Assembly: GCF_001542625.1 (NCBI RefSeq)
Contig: NZ_CP016279.1
Coordinates: 4,030,001-4,094,000, forward strand
Direction: 5' to 3'
DNA length: 64,000 nt
Origin: Streptomyces griseochromogenes
GTDB lineage: Bacteria > Actinomycetota > Actinomycetes > Streptomycetales > Streptomycetaceae
In this document: positions 50,410-59,054 of the stretch, in pieces
Position numbering within the stretch: the first letter of the stretch is position 1
Layout: every line of letters starts with the position of its first letter
Translations under genes and position numbers: made by a program
Notes under the pieces: generated by a model
Seen by the model: only the letters and a program-made list of their open reading frames with translations
Databases searched by the model: none
What the model was told of the DNA's origin: nothing

Positions 50410-50935
50410 TCAGCTCCCCGGACGGGCCGCCGGTTCCGTCACCGCGTGCCGCAGAGCGTCCCGGGCGGCCCTGATGGCGGGTGCCGGCTGCGTCCCTGAC
50501 GCACGACCGTGAAGACGCGGCGGGTGCGCCGGGCCCGGGGGAGCTCCCGCAGGGCGACGGTCGGGGTCCGCCCCTGCCACAGCGGGTCGGGCAGCAGAGC
50601 GACCGCATGGCCCCGCTCGACCAGCCGGAGCTGGATCAGCAGGCCGGTGGTCTCGAACCGTACGCCGGGTTCGAAGCCGGCCTTGCGGCACAGCGTCATG
50701 TCCCACTGCCTGGCGTCCGTGCCCACGGGCGTCATGGCCCAGGGATGGTCGGCGAGCGCGCGCAGCGAAGCCGTCGGGCCGTCCGCGGCGCAGGCCGCCT
50801 CGGGCACGGCGAGACGCGGCCGGTCGTCGAGCAGGTCCTCCTGCTCGACGACCGGGCTCGCGGTCGCCGCGGGCCGACCGGTCCGCCGCACCACCGGAGA
50901 GGGCGAGCGGCGACACAACGGGTCAGCCGGCAAAA
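50410..50935 (-). pseudogene. LysR-type regulator remnant
   Basis: The minus-strand frame HPWAMTPVGTDARQWDMTLC then LIQLRLVERGHAVALLPDPL is the effector-binding domain of LysR regulators. The DNA-binding half is absent. The last 25 codons shift frame (family end RAARDALRHAVTEPA at 50410 is in a different frame). Dead as read. Confidence 0.75.
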
Positions 50936-50973
50936 GGAGTTGCGGCAGGAGCTGGGCGGCATAGTCTGCGCCC

Positions 50974-51717
50974 ATGACCGCGCCCGGGATCACCACTCTC
51001 CAGCCCCTACCCGACGACTGGCAGCGTGCGCTCGCCGTCGTCGCCCACCCCGACGACCTCGAGTACGGGTGCTCGGCGGCCGTAGCCGCGTGGACCGACG
51101 CCGGCCGCGAGGTCGCCTATGTCCTGGCGACCCGCGGCGAGGCCGGCATCGACACCCTCGCCCCGGCCGTCTGCGGACCGCTGCGCGAGCGCGAGCAGCG
51201 GGCGAGTGCCGCCGTAGTCGGCGTGAGCACCGTGGAGTTCCTGGACCACCGGGACGGAGTGATCGAGTACGGTCCCGCACTGCGCCGGGACATCGCCGCC
51301 GCGATCCGCCGGTACCGCCCCGAGCTCGTTCTGACCCTCAACCACCGCGACACGTGGGGCGGCGTCGCCTGGAACAGCCCCGACCACGTGGCCGTGGGCC
51401 GCGCCACCCTGGACGCGGCCGCGGACGCGGGCAACCGGTGGATCTTCCCGGAACTCGCCGAGCAGGGCCTCGAACCCTGGAACGGCGTGCGCCTGGTCGC
51501 CGTGGCCGGGTCGAGCAACCCCACCCACGCGGTCGACGCAACCCCCTGCCTGGAGCGCGCGGTGCGCTCCCTGCTCGAACACCGCACCTACATCGAGGCG
51601 TTGACCGACCAGGAACCGGAGTCGTACGTCCGTGACTTCCTGACCGCGAACACCGAGGCCGCCGCGGAACGCTTCGGCGGCAGGCCGGCGGTGGCCTTCG
51701 AAGTGTTCTGCCGATAA
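50974..51717 (+). CDS. PIG-L family deacetylase
   Basis: A 247-residue zinc hydrolase. [20 protein letters not shown] holds the AHPDD metal motif near the N-terminus, RGEAGIDTL follows, and [16 protein letters not shown] supplies the later His ligand. The family removes acetyl groups from GlcNAc-linked substrates, as in mycothiol synthesis (MshB) or conjugate recycling (Mca); this one is shorter and is probably for another substrate. Start ATG 50974. A close sigma factor gene follows in the same direction. Confidence 0.9.
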   Translation: MTAPGITTLQPLPDDWQRALAVVAHPDDLEYGCSAAVAAWTDAGREVAYVLATRGEAGIDTLAPAVCGPLREREQRASAAVVGVSTVEFLDHRDGVIEYGPALRRDIAAAIRRYRPELVLTLNHRDTWGGVAWNSPDHVAVGRATLDAAADAGNRWIFPELAEQGLEPWNGVRLVAVAGSSNPTHAVDATPCLERAVRSLLEHRTYIEALTDQEPESYVRDFLTANTEAAAERFGGRPAVAFEVFCR

Positions 51718-51753
51718 CCCGGCCGACGGCCGGACACACCGAACGGGAACGAC

Positions 51754-52647
51754 ATGAACGGCACGGACCTGCTCGCCGCCCGCTTCGAGGAGCACCGCGG
51801 CCATCTGCGCGCGGTGGCCTACCGGATGCTCGGCTCCCTCGCCGAGGCGGAGGACGCCGTCCAGGAGGCGTGGCTGCGGCTCGGACGCTCCGACGCGGAC
51901 GGGATCAGGAACCTCGGCGGCTGGCTGACCACGGTCGTCGGCCGAGTCTGCCTGGACACACTGCGCTCGCGGGCGGCGCGCCGCGAGGAGCCGATGGACG
52001 ACACGCACGTCCCGGATCCGCTGGTGCGTCCGCTGCCCCGGGCGGACCCGGAGACCGAGGCGCTGGAGGCCGACGCGGTCGGACTCGCCCTCCTCGTCGT
52101 CCTGGACACGCTGGAGCCCGCCGAGCGGCTGGCGTTCGTCCTGCACGACATGTTCGCCGTGCCCTTCGACGACCTCGCCGCGATCGTGGAGCGCACTCCG
52201 GCCGCCACCCGGCAGCTGGCCAGCCGGGCCCGCCGCCGGGTACAGGGGGCCACCCCGGCGACCGACCCCGACCTCGGCCGGCAGCGGCAGGTGGTCGGCG
52301 CCTTCCTGGCGGCCTCGCGCGCCGGCGACTTCGAGGCGCTGCTCGCGCTCCTGCACCCGGACGTGGAGCTGCGCGCCGACGCGGGCGCCCTGGTCCGGGG
52401 CGTGGCCGCCTCCAAGGCCGTACGCGGGGCGCGGGCGGTGGCCGCACAGGCCGCGACGTTCTCCTCGTTCGCCGGATTCGCGCGGCTCGCGCTGGTCAAC
52501 GGCTCGGTGGGCGTGGTCACCGTGCCCGAGGGGCAGCCGTTGTCCGTCACGGCGTTCACGGTCGCCGACGGCAAGATCATCGGCATGTACATCCTCGCCG
52601 ATCGTGACCGCCTGGCCCGGCTGGGCCTGCCCCCGCTGCGGGACTGA
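51754..52647 (+). CDS. ECF sigma factor with SnoaL-like C-terminal domain (SigJ/ECF41 type)
   Basis: A 297-residue protein. Region 2 is HLRAVAYRMLGSLAEAEDAV then QEAWLRLGR, region 4 is LDTLEPAERLAFVLHDMFAV with FDDLAAIVERTPAATRQLAS. The last 110 residues (VGAFLAASRAGDFEALLALL then HPDVELRADAGALVRG) are the SnoaL-like domain that regulates ECF41/SigJ sigma factors in place of an anti-sigma protein. ECF41 genes usually pair with a COMM/carboxymuconolactone or similar gene; none is adjacent here. Confidence 0.92.
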   Translation: MNGTDLLAARFEEHRGHLRAVAYRMLGSLAEAEDAVQEAWLRLGRSDADGIRNLGGWLTTVVGRVCLDTLRSRAARREEPMDDTHVPDPLVRPLPRADPETEALEADAVGLALLVVLDTLEPAERLAFVLHDMFAVPFDDLAAIVERTPAATRQLASRARRRVQGATPATDPDLGRQRQVVGAFLAASRAGDFEALLALLHPDVELRADAGALVRGVAASKAVRGARAVAAQAATFSSFAGFARLALVNGSVGVVTVPEGQPLSVTAFTVADGKIIGMYILADRDRLARLGLPPLRD

Positions 52648-52651
52648 CGGC

Positions 52652-52689
52652 CGACCGGGCCGCCTCCGCCGCCGGAGGCGGCCCGGTCG
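52652..52689 (+). terminator. Strong terminator after the ECF gene
   Basis: A perfect 16-bp stem, CGACCGGGCCGCCTCC / GGAGGCGGCCCGGTCG, with a 6-nt loop starts 4 bp after the stop codon. Confidence 0.88.
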
Positions 52690-52766
52690 CGCACCGGCGC
52701 CGCTCGCCGACCGCGTCACAGCCACCCGTGCATCGAAAGGCTTCGCAGGTCAGTAGGCTTGAGGCC

Positions 52767-53615
52767 ATGCCGGACCAGATCATCGACCCCGCCAGCCTGC
52801 GCGGCGACTGCGCCCAGTGTTTCGGGCTGTGCTGCGTCGCCCTGCCCTTCGCCGCGTCCGCGGACTTCGCCCTCGACAAGCCCGCGGGCAAGCCCTGCCC
52901 GAACCTCCGGGGCGACCACCGCTGCGGCATCCACGCCGATCTGCGCACGAAGGGCTTCACCGGCTGCACGGTCTACGACTGCTTCGGCGCCGGACAGAAG
53001 GTCTCGCAGGTCACCTTCGGTGGACAGGACTGGCGTACCGGGCCGAAGGAGCACGCCCGCCGGATGTTCGACGTGTTCCCGGTGGTGCGCCAGCTGCACG
53101 AACTGCTCTGGTACCTGACGGAGGCGCTGGGCCTGGACGCCGCCGCGCCCGTCCACGCCGATCTGCGCCGGGCCCAGGAGCGCACCGAGCGGCTCACCCG
53201 GCAGACCCCCGAGGAGCTGGCCGCCCTCGACGTGGCCGCCCACCGGCAGGAGGTCAATGTGCTTCTGCTGCGTACCAGCGAGCTGGCCCGGGCGGGTCTC
53301 GCCGGCCCCAAGGGCAAGAAGGGCAAGGCGAAGGACCGCCGGGGCGCCGACCTCATCGGAGCCCGGCTCAGGGGCGCCGACCTGCGCGGAGCCAGCCTGC
53401 GCGGCGCCTATCTCATCGCCGCCGACCTCACCGGCGCCGACCTGCGCGGGGCGGACATGATCGGCGCCGACCTGCGGGACGCCGATCTGACCGACGCCGA
53501 CCTCACCGGTGCCTTCTTCCTCACCCAGCCGCAGCTGAACGCCGCGCGTGGCAGCGCCGGGACCCGGCTGCCCCGGTCAGTCACCCGCCCCGTGCACTGG
53601 GCAACGGGCGCCTGA
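52767..53615 (+). CDS. Pentapeptide-repeat protein with Cys-rich N-terminal domain
   Basis: A 282-residue protein. Residues 1-80 are Cys-rich (GDCAQCFGLCCVALPF, CPNLRGDHRCGIH, GFTGCTVYDCFG), like metal-cluster (YkgJ-type) modules. Residues about 195-260 are A(D/N)LxG pentapeptide repeats (GADLRGASLRGAYLIAADLT) forming a right-handed beta-helix. Start ATG 52767. It overlaps the convergent P450 gene by 39 bp. Function unknown; the pairing of the two domains is common in Streptomyces. Confidence 0.85.
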   Translation: MPDQIIDPASLRGDCAQCFGLCCVALPFAASADFALDKPAGKPCPNLRGDHRCGIHADLRTKGFTGCTVYDCFGAGQKVSQVTFGGQDWRTGPKEHARRMFDVFPVVRQLHELLWYLTEALGLDAAAPVHADLRRAQERTERLTRQTPEELAALDVAAHRQEVNVLLLRTSELARAGLAGPKGKKGKAKDRRGADLIGARLRGADLRGASLRGAYLIAADLTGADLRGADMIGADLRDADLTDADLTGAFFLTQPQLNAARGSAGTRLPRSVTRPVHWATGA

Positions 53616-55106
53616 TCCCGAGCCGTCGTCGGGCACCGTGACCGACCGGGCAGCGGCGCACGAGGGCGCGGTACGCCGCTCCAGGCGCAGCCGCAGCCCC
53701 TCCGGCATCACGGTCAGGCGTTCGGTGATCCGCAGCCGGTAGTCCGGGTCGGGCCGCAGTTCGTAGCGGCGCAGCAGCAGACCGAGCACGAGGGTCGCCT
53801 CGTGCAGCGCGAACTGGCGGCCTACGCAGGCCCGCGCGCCGGTCCCGAACGGCTTGAAGGTGTGCGCGGGACGCGCCCGTACGGCCTTGGCGTCGAACCG
53901 GTCCGGGTCGAACCGCTCGGCGTCCTCGCCCCACACCTCAGGGTCGCGGTGCAGCATCGGCGTCAGCACCAGCGCCCACGCACCGCGGCGCATCGGGTGC
54001 TCGCCGGCCAGCACCGTGTCCTGGCGGGCCTCGCGGGCGAAGGCGGGCGCGGTGGGCCACAGCCGCAGCGACTCGTCAAGGACCCGGCGGACGTAACGGA
54101 GCCTGGCGACCTGGTCGTAGCCGGGCTCGGCGGTGTCGCCCCAGACGCGGTCCACCTCGGCGCGGGCCCGGGCGGCGACCTCCGGGTGCCGGGCGAGGTA
54201 GTACAGGGCGAAGGAGAGCGCGCCCGAGGTGGTCTCGTGGCCCGCCACCAGGAACGTGATCACCTGCTTGCGCACGTTCTCGGCCGACAGCCGCTCCCCG
54301 GTCTCGGGGTGAGCCGTCTCCAGCATGCGGTCCAGCAGGTCCCCGTCCCCGCCGCCGGACCGGCGCCGGGCCGCCACCAGGTCGTCGACCGTGCCGTCCA
54401 GATGGGCGATGTCGGCCGCGTTGCGCCGGGCGGCGCCGCGCAGCAGCAGCGGGGCCAGCGGCACGGGCACCGTGTTCAGCCGCTGCGCGTAGGTGAGCGT
54501 GCCCACCATCGCCGTCACGAAGGGGTGCGGCCGTTCCCGCTCGAAGGAGCCGAAGTCGTGCCCGAACCCGGTGCGGGCGATGGTCTCCAGGGTCAGCTTG
54601 GTCATGTCCCCGGGCACGTCCACCGCCCGTCCCGCCGCCTGCTCCCGGTCCCAGCGACCGGTCAGCCGGTCGGCGACGGCGAGCATCATCCTGTGGTAGC
54701 CCTCCATGGCCTCCCGGCTGAAGCCGGGCGCCAGCACGTCGTGGGCCAGCTGCCAGTTGGGCTCGTGGTTGTACGCCGTGAACAGGCCGTCCCCGGCGAC
54801 CGGTCGCAGATTGGCGACCCCGAGGCCCACGTGCTTGGCGAACCGGGACTCGTCGGCGATGTCGGCGGCGAGCCGGGCGCCCCACAGGAACACGAACTCG
54901 TTGCCGAACGCGCGGCGCCGGAATATGGGGCCCAACTGGCGGGCGAAGCGCAGGGAGTCCTGCAAGGGCCGGCGCCGGTCGACGCCGAGCACGTCGCCCA
55001 GCAGGGGCAGCCGGCGTGGCGGATGCGGGATGCGGTGCAGCTCGGGCCAGCCCTGCTCGGCACCACGGAAACCTTTCGGCAACCCTCTCTGTGCCGTCTC
55101 CGCCAT
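53577..55106 (-). CDS. Cytochrome P450, CYP102-like heme domain without reductase
   Basis: A 509-residue P450. The I-helix motif AGHETTSGALSFALYYLARH, the ExxR ESLR, the PERF-like EDAERFDPDRF and the heme loop FKPFGTGARACVGRQFALHE with the ligand Cys are all present. The N-terminus (PPRRLPLLGDVLGVDRRRPL) resembles the P450 half of BM3-type CYP102 enzymes, yet no flavin reductase domain follows and none lies nearby, so separate redox partners are needed. It is divergent from a TetR gene and likely controlled by it. Confidence 0.92.
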   Translation of the reverse strand: MAETAQRGLPKGFRGAEQGWPELHRIPHPPRRLPLLGDVLGVDRRRPLQDSLRFARQLGPIFRRRAFGNEFVFLWGARLAADIADESRFAKHVGLGVANLRPVAGDGLFTAYNHEPNWQLAHDVLAPGFSREAMEGYHRMMLAVADRLTGRWDREQAAGRAVDVPGDMTKLTLETIARTGFGHDFGSFERERPHPFVTAMVGTLTYAQRLNTVPVPLAPLLLRGAARRNAADIAHLDGTVDDLVAARRRSGGGDGDLLDRMLETAHPETGERLSAENVRKQVITFLVAGHETTSGALSFALYYLARHPEVAARARAEVDRVWGDTAEPGYDQVARLRYVRRVLDESLRLWPTAPAFAREARQDTVLAGEHPMRRGAWALVLTPMLHRDPEVWGEDAERFDPDRFDAKAVRARPAHTFKPFGTGARACVGRQFALHEATLVLGLLLRRYELRPDPDYRLRITERLTVMPEGLRLRLERRTAPSCAAARSVTVPDDGSGSGARCPVHGAGD

Positions 55107-55205
55107 CACGCGATCTCCCTTGATCCAGCGGACGGCCGAACCCGCGCCCGCATGTGTTGTACATGAGTTCAATAGCGCGTGTCAGTGTGGGCCGCTTGTT
55201 GAACC

Positions 55206-55226
55206 GGCGTCAAGTAAAGTGACGCC
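55206..55226. promoter_or_regulatory. Palindromic operator at the tetR start (P450/tetR divergent region)
   Basis: GGCGTCA-AGTAAAG-TGACGCC is a perfect 7-bp inverted repeat that ends right at the tetR ATG. A second, wider inverted pair GTTCAA...TTGAAC lies between 55165 and 55205. TetR binding here would repress itself and the P450. Confidence 0.6.
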
Positions 55227-55832
55227 ATGCCCGCGAATCAGGGGGAACGCGTCCGGCGTCGACTCAGCACCGAGGAACGCCGTGAGCAGTTGCTTTCGGT
55301 CGGGGCGTGCCTGTTCTCGGAGAATCCCTACGACGAGGTGTGGATCGAGCAGGTCGCCGAGATCGCCGGCGTCTCCCGCGGGCTGCTGTACCACTACTTC
55401 CCGAACAAGCGGGACTTCTTCGCCGCGGTCGTGGAGCGCGAGAGCGAGCGGATGCTGCGCATGACGGCGGCCGTGCCCGGGGTGCCGGTGCGCGAACAGC
55501 TGAGCATCGGCCTGGACACCTACCTCGGCCATGTCCAGGCCCACGCCCATGGCTTCCGTGCCTTCCATCGCGCCGACGCGGCCGGCGACCAGGCCGTACG
55601 CCGCGTCTACCAGCGGGCCCTCGCCGCCCAGGAGCAGCAGATCCTCGCCGCCCTGGCGGCCGACCCCGAGTTCGGGCCCGCTTTCGGGAGCGCCCCTCAG
55701 GTGCGCCTGGCCGTGCGCGGCTGGCTCGCGTTCACCACGGCCGTCTGTCTGGAATGGCTGCGCGACGGCGAACTGGCGCGGGAACAGGTGCGCGATCTGT
55801 GCGCGCGTGCCCTGATGGGTGTCATCGCTTAA
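55227..55832 (+). CDS. TetR-family regulator, divergent from P450
   Basis: A 201-residue protein. TEERREQLLSVGACLFSENP, then VAEIAGVSRGLLYHYFPNKR is the helix-turn-helix. The C-terminal helices (MSGQ-type, LSIGLDTYLGHVQAHAHGFR) form the ligand pocket. It is divergent from the P450 gene with a 120-bp gap holding a palindrome, the standard layout for a P450 repressor. Confidence 0.9.
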   Translation: MPANQGERVRRRLSTEERREQLLSVGACLFSENPYDEVWIEQVAEIAGVSRGLLYHYFPNKRDFFAAVVERESERMLRMTAAVPGVPVREQLSIGLDTYLGHVQAHAHGFRAFHRADAAGDQAVRRVYQRALAAQEQQILAALAADPEFGPAFGSAPQVRLAVRGWLAFTTAVCLEWLRDGELAREQVRDLCARALMGVIA

Positions 55833-55883
55833 GGACTCGTCCTGGTGGGGGCGTGGTTGGCGTGCGCCCGGATCTTCGATAGG

Positions 55884-55902
55884 TTAGGTAAGGCTTACCT
55901 TA
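55884..55902 (+). promoter_or_regulatory. DmdR1/IdeR-type iron box
   Basis: TTAGGTAAGGCTTACCTTA is a near-perfect 19-bp palindrome matching the actinomycete iron box (TTAGGTTAGGCTCACCTAA type). It lies 11 bp before the ATG of the DUF2470 gene and touches its RBS, so iron-loaded DmdR should block transcription. Confidence 0.9.
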
Positions 55903-55913
55903 GGAGGTCGAGG

Positions 55914-56639
55914 ATGGGTGACACGCAGGACTGGGCGGCCGGACCCGGTGCGGCGGAGCAGGCGCGGTCGGTGCTGGCCACCGCATGGTCGTGCCAGGTG
56001 ACAGCGGACGCTGCCCGCGAGGAGTACGTGGGTGCGCACTCCGTGACCGAGGACGGCGAGGTGCTGTTGCGCGTGCCCGAGGACAGCGCGCTGCTCGCGG
56101 CCGCGCTGTGCGCTCCGCGCGGCGAGCCGTCCGCGGTGCTGGAGTTGGCCGACGTGGCCCCCGTCCCGGTACGCCGGCGGATCCGGGCCCGGCTGTGGCT
56201 GGCCGGCTGGTTCGTCCCGGCCGACGGCCCCCTGCTCTTCCGGCCCACCCGGGTGGTGCTGCGCCGGCCGTCCGGTGCCGTCCTCGTCGACCTCGACGAG
56301 TTCAGCGCCGCCCGGCCCGACCCGCTGGCCGGCGCCGAGGCTCAGCTGCTCACTCATCTCGCCGACGCCCACCCGGACGCCGTCGAGCGGCTCACCCGGC
56401 TCGTGCGGCCCGAAAGTCTGCAGGCCGCGACCCGGGTGGTGCCCCTCGCCGTGGACCGGCACGGCCTGACCCTGCGCATCGAACGCACCCGCGCCCACGG
56501 CGACGTACGGCTGCCGTTCCACACGCCCGCCGACAACGTCACGCAGCTCACCGAGCGCATGCACGCGCTGCTCGCACAGGCGAGCGCCGCCGTCTGCCCC
56601 CGCACGCTACAGCGGCAGCGAGCAGACGGCGACGGGTGA
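55914..56639 (+). CDS. Iron-regulated DUF2470 protein
   Basis: A 241-residue protein. The C-terminal 90 residues are DUF2470 (AEAQLLTHLADAHPDAVERL ... LRIERTRAHGDVRLPFHTPA, ending ERMHALLAQA), the domain that also ends HugZ-type heme oxygenases. The N-terminal part (VLELADVAPVPVRRRIRARL) resembles a short split-barrel but lacks clear heme ligands. Start ATG 55914 after AGGAGG. The iron box directly upstream makes an iron-starvation role likely, perhaps in heme or siderophore iron use. Confidence 0.87.
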   Translation: MGDTQDWAAGPGAAEQARSVLATAWSCQVTADAAREEYVGAHSVTEDGEVLLRVPEDSALLAAALCAPRGEPSAVLELADVAPVPVRRRIRARLWLAGWFVPADGPLLFRPTRVVLRRPSGAVLVDLDEFSAARPDPLAGAEAQLLTHLADAHPDAVERLTRLVRPESLQAATRVVPLAVDRHGLTLRIERTRAHGDVRLPFHTPADNVTQLTERMHALLAQASAAVCPRTLQRQRADGDG

Positions 56640-57845
56640 GGCGAACGGCTCGCCCGCCAGGCGTAGTTCACCGCTCGCGCTGTCCGCGTGGAAGACGCTG
56701 ACCGTACCGGAGCGCTGGTTCGCCGCGAACAGCAGCCGGCCGTCCGGTGAGAAGGCGATCTGCCGCGGGAAGTCCCCGGCCACCGGCACCGTGCCGAGCA
56801 GCCGCAGCCGGGCGCCGTCCGCCTCGACGGCGTACCGCGCGATGCTGTTGTGGCCGCGGTTGGCGAGAAAGGCGAAGGAGCCGTTCGCGGTCACCAGGAT
56901 CTGCGCCGGGTAGTTGGTGCCGCCGGACGAGCCCGTGGGCTGCGGGTCGCCGATCGTGAGGCGACCGGTGGCCGGGTCGTAGCCGCAGACGGCGACCGTG
57001 TCGTCCACCTCGTTGGCCAGGTAGGCGTACCGGCCGCCCGGATGGAAGGTCAAATGGCGCGGACCCGCACCGGGACGGGTGCGTGCCTGGGACGCCTCGG
57101 CGAGCGTGCCCTTCGCCTGGTCGAGGTGGTAGGTGTAGACGGTGTCGGTGCCGAGGTCGACGGCGAGGACATGGCCGCCGTCGGGGGCCGTGATGAACTG
57201 GTGTGCGTGCGGGCCCTGTTGGCCCGGGCCGGGCGGCGGTGTCGAGTGCGTGACCAGTTCGGTACGCTCGCCGAGGCCGCCCGAGGCGTCGATCGGGTGC
57301 ACGGCGACGCTGCCCGACTGGTAGTTGGCGCTCAGCAGCCAGCGGCCGCCGGGGTGGACGGACAGATGGCAGGGCCCCGCCCCGCCGGTGCTCCGGGCGC
57401 CGAGGATCCGCCGGTCCGCCAGACGGACGGCGGTGACCGCCCCGTCCTCGCGCTCGTCGACCGCGTACAGTGTCCGGCCGTCCGGGTGCAGCGCGAGATA
57501 CGACGGGTCCGGGACCCCGGTGAGCGTCCCCGCGCCGGTGATCAGGCCCGTGTCCGGGTCGTAGGAGGCCAGCCCGATGCCGGTGCCGCCGCCCTCGACC
57601 GAGGTGTAGGTGCCGAGGTAGAACGGGCGTGGGCGCGAGTCCTTCCGGGGCGGCCGGGCCGTCGGCCGCTCCTCGGCCGCGGGTGCGCCCTTCGTGGGCG
57701 GGGCCGCCGGTGAGGGCACCGCCACCACGGCGGCCGCGCCCGCCGCGGCCCCGACGAACCGGCGTCTGCTCCAGCCTCCCCCGCTCTCTCGGCTTCGCTC
57801 GAGCAGGGGGGATCCCCGTCGCGCCGCCCGCGCATCCGTGTCCAT
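56607..57845 (-). CDS. Tat-exported lactonase-family beta-propeller
   Basis: A 412-residue protein. A twin-Arg signal SRRRFVGAAAGAAAVVAV leads, and a seven-bladed propeller follows with LHPDGRTLYAVDER, GPCHLSVHPGGRWLLSANYQ and GPRHLTFHPGGRYAYLANEV, the pattern of Pgl-type lactonases (6-phosphogluconolactonase-like). Export suggests a role outside the cell on sugar lactones. Start ATG 57845. Its 3' end overlaps the DUF2470 gene by 33 bp, convergently. Confidence 0.9.
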   Translation of the reverse strand: MDTDARAARRGSPLLERSRESGGGWSRRRFVGAAAGAAAVVAVPSPAAPPTKGAPAAEERPTARPPRKDSRPRPFYLGTYTSVEGGGTGIGLASYDPDTGLITGAGTLTGVPDPSYLALHPDGRTLYAVDEREDGAVTAVRLADRRILGARSTGGAGPCHLSVHPGGRWLLSANYQSGSVAVHPIDASGGLGERTELVTHSTPPPGPGQQGPHAHQFITAPDGGHVLAVDLGTDTVYTYHLDQAKGTLAEASQARTRPGAGPRHLTFHPGGRYAYLANEVDDTVAVCGYDPATGRLTIGDPQPTGSSGGTNYPAQILVTANGSFAFLANRGHNSIARYAVEADGARLRLLGTVPVAGDFPRQIAFSPDGRLLFAANQRSGTVSVFHADSASGELRLAGEPFASPVAVCSLPL

Positions 57846-57966
57846 GCCACACCTCAGGTCGTGGGTTGCCCCGCTCGTGACAGCCACCTTGGCGCGGAAC
57901 CACCGTCAAGGGCAAGACGGGCAACGGTCGTTGCACTCCATGCAACGGCGGTGAGCTACCACTCCA

Positions 57967-59010
57967 CTACCACTCCCCGTCCTCGACCGGCCTGCCCTGC
58001 GCGTCCTTCAGCGGTACCACCTGGTCGGCCGACGGCTGCTGCCAGGGCTCCAGGTCGTCCCCGAGCCAGTCGCCGACCGGCTTGACGGCCTCCAGGGTGT
58101 CCGTGGGCGCGAGGTCCTCGGCGTCCTCGTCGTCATAGTCGTACCAGGGCAGCCCCGCGCTCGTGTACGCCGCCCGGTCCACCGGCGACGGCGGGGGTGC
58201 CTCGCCCGTGATGCGGCGCCACTCCGGGGGCGTGACCAGGTGGACGAACACCCGCGCGGCGGGCTTCTCGGACCAGTCCGTGAGCGGCCGGTCGTCCTCG
58301 TAGACCTCCTGGCGCATCGAGCCGCCGACGCCGAGGCCCATGGCCGCCGCGCGCCGCGGGGGAGCGGCGGCGGGCGGCGGAGGTCCGCCGGGAGCGGGCG
58401 CAGCCATGGCCACGGGCCCGCCGTAGCCGCCGAACGGCCCGGTCGGCCCCGTCCGCGCGCGCCGCTCCCGCTCCCGACGACGCCACTCGGCCAGCGCCGC
58501 CTCCTTCAGCGGGAAGGACTGCAGCTGGACACCGCCCCACACCTCCTCGCCGGTGACCTGGCCCTCCACGGTCGCGCCCAGGCCGAGCGGCACCGCGACG
58601 AACTGGCGGACCGTCCCCGTGCCCGAGTTGATGCCGTCCAGCCAGGGCTGGCGGGGCAGCACCACGTAGTTCTGCGGGGCGCGCGCAAGACGGTCCCGCC
58701 ACGGCTTGCCGGAGACCGCGCACACCTTGCCCACGCCGACCTGGAGGGCGGCCGGTTCCGCCGTACCGGCGAAGCTCAGCCACATCGCCTCGCGCAGATA
58801 CACCGGCAGCATCACGCCACCGCGCGCCCGCCACTCCTCGGGCACCCGGTCGGCGTGGTCGGCCACCCGCCGGACCGGGAACTCGCCGAGCCCCGGCGGC
58901 AGCGGATGCGTACCCGTCTCGGGCAGTCGCAGCGTGCGCACGAACCGCACCGCCACACCGCCCCGCAGCCGCAGCGTGTTCCCGTCGATCCGTACGGCGG
59001 CCTCGGTCAT
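57967..59010 (-). CDS. Conserved Streptomyces hypothetical protein
   Basis: A 347-residue protein, start ATG 59010. The first 190 residues are a beta-rich domain (GGVAVRFVRTLRLPETGTHP, WLDGINSGTGTVRQFVAVPL, TVEGQVTGEEVWGGVQLQSF) followed by a Pro/Ala/Gly-rich linker and a charged region (SADQVVPLKDAQGRPVEDGE). There is no signal peptide, membrane segment or known domain. Its layout resembles large integral-less hypothetical proteins conserved in the genus. Function unknown. Confidence 0.7.
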   Translation of the reverse strand: MTEAAVRIDGNTLRLRGGVAVRFVRTLRLPETGTHPLPPGLGEFPVRRVADHADRVPEEWRARGGVMLPVYLREAMWLSFAGTAEPAALQVGVGKVCAVSGKPWRDRLARAPQNYVVLPRQPWLDGINSGTGTVRQFVAVPLGLGATVEGQVTGEEVWGGVQLQSFPLKEAALAEWRRRERERRARTGPTGPFGGYGGPVAMAAPAPGGPPPPAAAPPRRAAAMGLGVGGSMRQEVYEDDRPLTDWSEKPAARVFVHLVTPPEWRRITGEAPPPSPVDRAAYTSAGLPWYDYDDEDAEDLAPTDTLEAVKPVGDWLGDDLEPWQQPSADQVVPLKDAQGRPVEDGEW

Positions 59011-59054
59011 CGCCCGCTCCCTCGCCTTCGGTGCCGGCCCCGCCCCGGCACTTC

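Noticed and set aside
51007..52725. 572-codon minus-strand frame opposite PIG-L and the ECF gene
   Set aside because: Shadow frame; both plus-strand genes have clear domains and starts.
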